Positions 61,725 through 64,000 of a stretch of DNA of 64,000 bases are shown here, piece by piece (positions within the stretch are counted from its first letter, which is position 1; each line of letters opens with the position of its first letter). The DNA comes from Dryomyza anilis. Taxonomy: Eukaryota > Arthropoda > Insecta > Diptera > Dryomyzidae. The stretch covers positions 2,647,529-2,711,528 of the forward strand of contig OX638132.1 of assembly GCA_951804985.1 (NCBI GenBank). The letters are read 5' to 3'. The translations under genes and the position numbers were made by a program. The notes under the pieces were generated by a model. That model did no database searches, was not told the DNA's origin, and saw nothing but the letters and a program-made list of their open reading frames with translations.

Positions 61725-62834
61725 CCCAGCAGGAAATGTCATTAATGATTCCTCAATGATTCCCCTGTCAGGTGAGAAACATCGATGGCCGATAGCATTA
61801 TCGCCATACAAAGCATTGATGACCTTTATACACAAATGTCCTCCGATTCATGCATGAAGGACGTGCATGACATCGTTAATGCTATAGACGATGTCATGCA
61901 CGTCATTCACCAAGGAAGTCTCATAATTTTTTTTTTTTTGTAAAAAAATATTTTTATTATTTAATTTATATATATATATATTTTTTTTTTCATCTTATCT
62001 TATTTCATTGTTTATTTCAATTTTATTATTTCCTTGGGTTCTCGGTTGGAATGGTAATGTACTTGCTAATGTCAATAAAGTATTTTACTAAGGGCCATCA
62101 TTTATCAACACTACTACTGCTATTCTCCCACTTTTATAAAAGTTGGTCCCTCAAATTGGGCCTATGAATAATATGGCAGGATGACATCGAACATAAAATT
62201 TAATTTTTACGCGTAAATGCTGCCCCCTGCTTCTCATAGCATTTCACACCGTAAATGCTGCATACATTTTTGGAGCATGTCACGTGTAAGTAAATTTTTA
62301 TAAATAACTTCATCAATAACAACTAAGAACTAGCCTTTAAAACTAAATAGAATTGATCCTGTGATGATGCGCGAAAAGCTGAAAGGACATTTTTTGTAAC
62401 TTTTAACGACCATTTTCAATTAAATTATTATTGCTTCAAGTATAAAAAATATATCATTATATATTCTATTTTACATAAATCATTTTAAATGATTTAAATT
62501 AAGGTTTTTAAAATTATTAATTTTTAGTTAACCGTTACAGTTTCGTGGCTTGCCAAATACATAAATTTTTCAAATTTTCTTACTATAGTAATTTTAACTG
62601 TCGAAATTTTCCAATTGTACATAGAAGTATCTTTAAAATTATATGTCACACTTATCTTTTCAGTTATCGTTTTATTAGTAGTTAGTAAAATTATGCACAC
62701 CTAGCCTAACAGTGATACAGTGACACTGTGTCAACCCAAAAGTCGATGCCCACTACAATTTTTTTAGAAAATATTTCGGACATCGCTCCCGATTATTTTA
62801 TTTATTGTCGTGAATGATGTCATTTACTGCTGGG
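61725..62834. mobile_element. Element with CCCAGCAG inverted ends
   Basis: The left end CCCAGCAGGAAATGTCATTA pairs with the right end, whose reverse complement reads CCCAGCAGTAAATGACATCA. Near the left end is a perfect 17-bp stem with an 11-base loop (GACGTGCATGACATCGT at 61860-61876; complement at 61888-61904). No target duplication or transposase is evident; the family is not identified. Confidence 0.6.
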
Positions 62835-63118
62835 CACCATTAAAAAGATAGTTCAGATAGTATTTTCCTTCACTATAATATGTCAGTGTTATTCATTTCT
62901 TAAACACCCTGTGTTTAAAACTGGGTGCAAAATTAGAAATATTTTTATTTCGTGTTTTCTTAATTTTTTGAATCATAGAATTACTAAGTAATTTGTTTGA
63001 AAGAGACAGAAGGTGATTCAGCGCACTGATGCAGTGATGGAGAAAAAGATGGAATATCAGCGCATTGAAAAACATGAGAGCGAATGAGAGAAAATTAGCA
63101 TGCAGCATTCACAAAATG

Positions 63119-63369
63119 TGTAGATGGTTCTCGAAACATTTCGAAGCGTGTCGAAACGTGTCGAACAGATGTATGCAGTATATAAGGGCGCCACATCGAG
63201 GACGGAACACTTCAGTAGTGATTGGAAAGTTGTCGAGTGTATCTAGTGTCAGATCAAGGTCTAGATTAATTGTGGAATTGCAGCAGATGTTAGAATTTAA
63301 AAGCAGCAACGTTGTTAGTTAATGTTTTGGTTCAAACATTTATAACACCAATACAAAAATACGTCTACA
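63119..63369 (+). promoter_or_regulatory. Promoter-like module, possible solo LTR
   Basis: TATATAAG at 63179-63186 is followed by a TTCAGT initiator with its A at 63214, 33 bases after TATAAG begins. This is a good insect core promoter spacing. Upstream are repeated TTCGAA/GTGTCGAA words. The segment can be framed as TGTAGA (63119) to TCTACA (63364-63369), the short inverted ends typical of an LTR, but no matching target duplication is visible and no retroelement genes are adjacent. It could also be the promoter of a non-coding transcript. Confidence 0.35.
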
Positions 63370-64000
63370 ACGTAGTACGGATTCCTGCTCGTTTTTTTTA
63401 TAAAATATAAAACGGAGCCTAAATGAAGTAGAAAACAGCTAAATTGTGGAGTTGCTATTTATTTAAGTTTGAATGCTTTGTTGCTAATGATCGCAATGAT
63501 GAAGTGTATAACTTTTCAAAACAATAGGCATACTATGAGATATATCATTTTATTTTTATATTTAAAAAAAATATATATATTGCATATTTAATTTTTATTT
63601 TCTATTATTTCACATCTTGGTCTCAACTAGTATTTTTATATTCGAAATTTCTGAATTATTCCAAAGGTTGCATGAGCAATTGTGAAAAGTAAAACCAGAA
63701 AACTAATTATTCTATCACAAAGAAGTAACAAAAACAGCTACTGAGAACTCATTCTGTGATTTAAAAACCAAAAATACACAATTCGTTGTATAAAAAGAAA
63801 ACTGCAGTAAAAGCAATAACACCAGAAAATTAATAAAATGAAGAATACATACAAGATTTAGCCACCTTGCACAGATTTTATTTGAATTCAGTGAATTTTG
63901 TGAGTCTCTTTCAGTTATCTTTTTTTTAAACGACAGAAAGCATTTAAATATTTCTAAAAAGAACACAATGAATAAAATAAATAAAATAAGCAATAAGATA
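63370..64000. other. Window end, no supported gene
   Basis: A+T-rich DNA. The open minus-strand frame at 63715-63993 is hydrophobic and low-complexity, with no recognisable domain. Confidence 0.4.

Noticed and set aside
63119..63369. A confirmed solo LTR
   Set aside because: The flanking bases give no target duplication and there is no primer-binding site or second LTR, so it is listed only as a possibility.

Overview
The window looks like intergenic and intronic DNA from a higher fly (Diptera, probably Schizophora). This rests on a two-exon clip-domain serine protease homologue of insect type, very A+T-rich DNA full of poly-A/poly-T runs, and several repeat types common in fly genomes: DINE-like stem-loop elements, Helitron-like elements ending in CTAG, a foldback element, a tRNA-derived SINE and piggyBac-type TTAA elements. 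The species cannot be named from this sequence.

Only one protein-coding gene is convincingly supported. It lies at 591-3451 on the + strand: exon 591-992, intron 993-2611, exon 2612-3451, giving 413 residues. The protein is a secreted clip-domain serine protease homologue with His and Asp of the triad intact and Ser replaced by Gly, as in the phenoloxidase-activating factor 2 type of cofactor. Its intron carries a foldback-type transposon. The other long open frames are almost all translations of simple tandem repeats.

The remaining 60 kb is dominated by two kinds of DNA. The first is tandem arrays: a 9-bp array (4938-6664), an 8-bp array (20517-22560), a second 8-bp array with 14-bp derivatives (24985-26536), an irregular 11-bp array (33238-34315), and a purine-only 8-bp array (35395-40312). 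The last is organised into macro-units of about 0.8-1.2 kb, each headed by a conserved 127-bp spacer. Two 15-bp minisatellites sit inside a Helitron (43126-43775), and a decayed repeat of about 250 bp occurs at three loci (17.3-18.2, 55.7-56.5 and 57.25-57.6 kb). The second kind is transposon remnants: two Helitron-like elements with precise A|T insertion (8967-10966; 42849-43969), a SINE with a 10-bp target duplication (45456-45764) plus two partial copies, a TTAA-flanked piggyBac-like element with a nested TA-flanked MITE (59718-60719), two DINE-like elements, a mobile element with GTAAAGTGGG-type ends (28808-30418), a CATGCC-ended MITE pair, and a CCCAGCAG-ended element (61725-62834).

Between these lie unique, less homopolymeric patches (for example around 7.0, 18.4, 24.1, 31.3-32.8, 40.5-41.2, 47.1-47.7, 51.8-52.3, 55.1-55.5 and 56.8-57.0 kb). 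They have no reading frames I can defend and could be regulatory DNA of a neighbouring gene. The most unusual structure is the macrosatellite at 36-40.4 kb.
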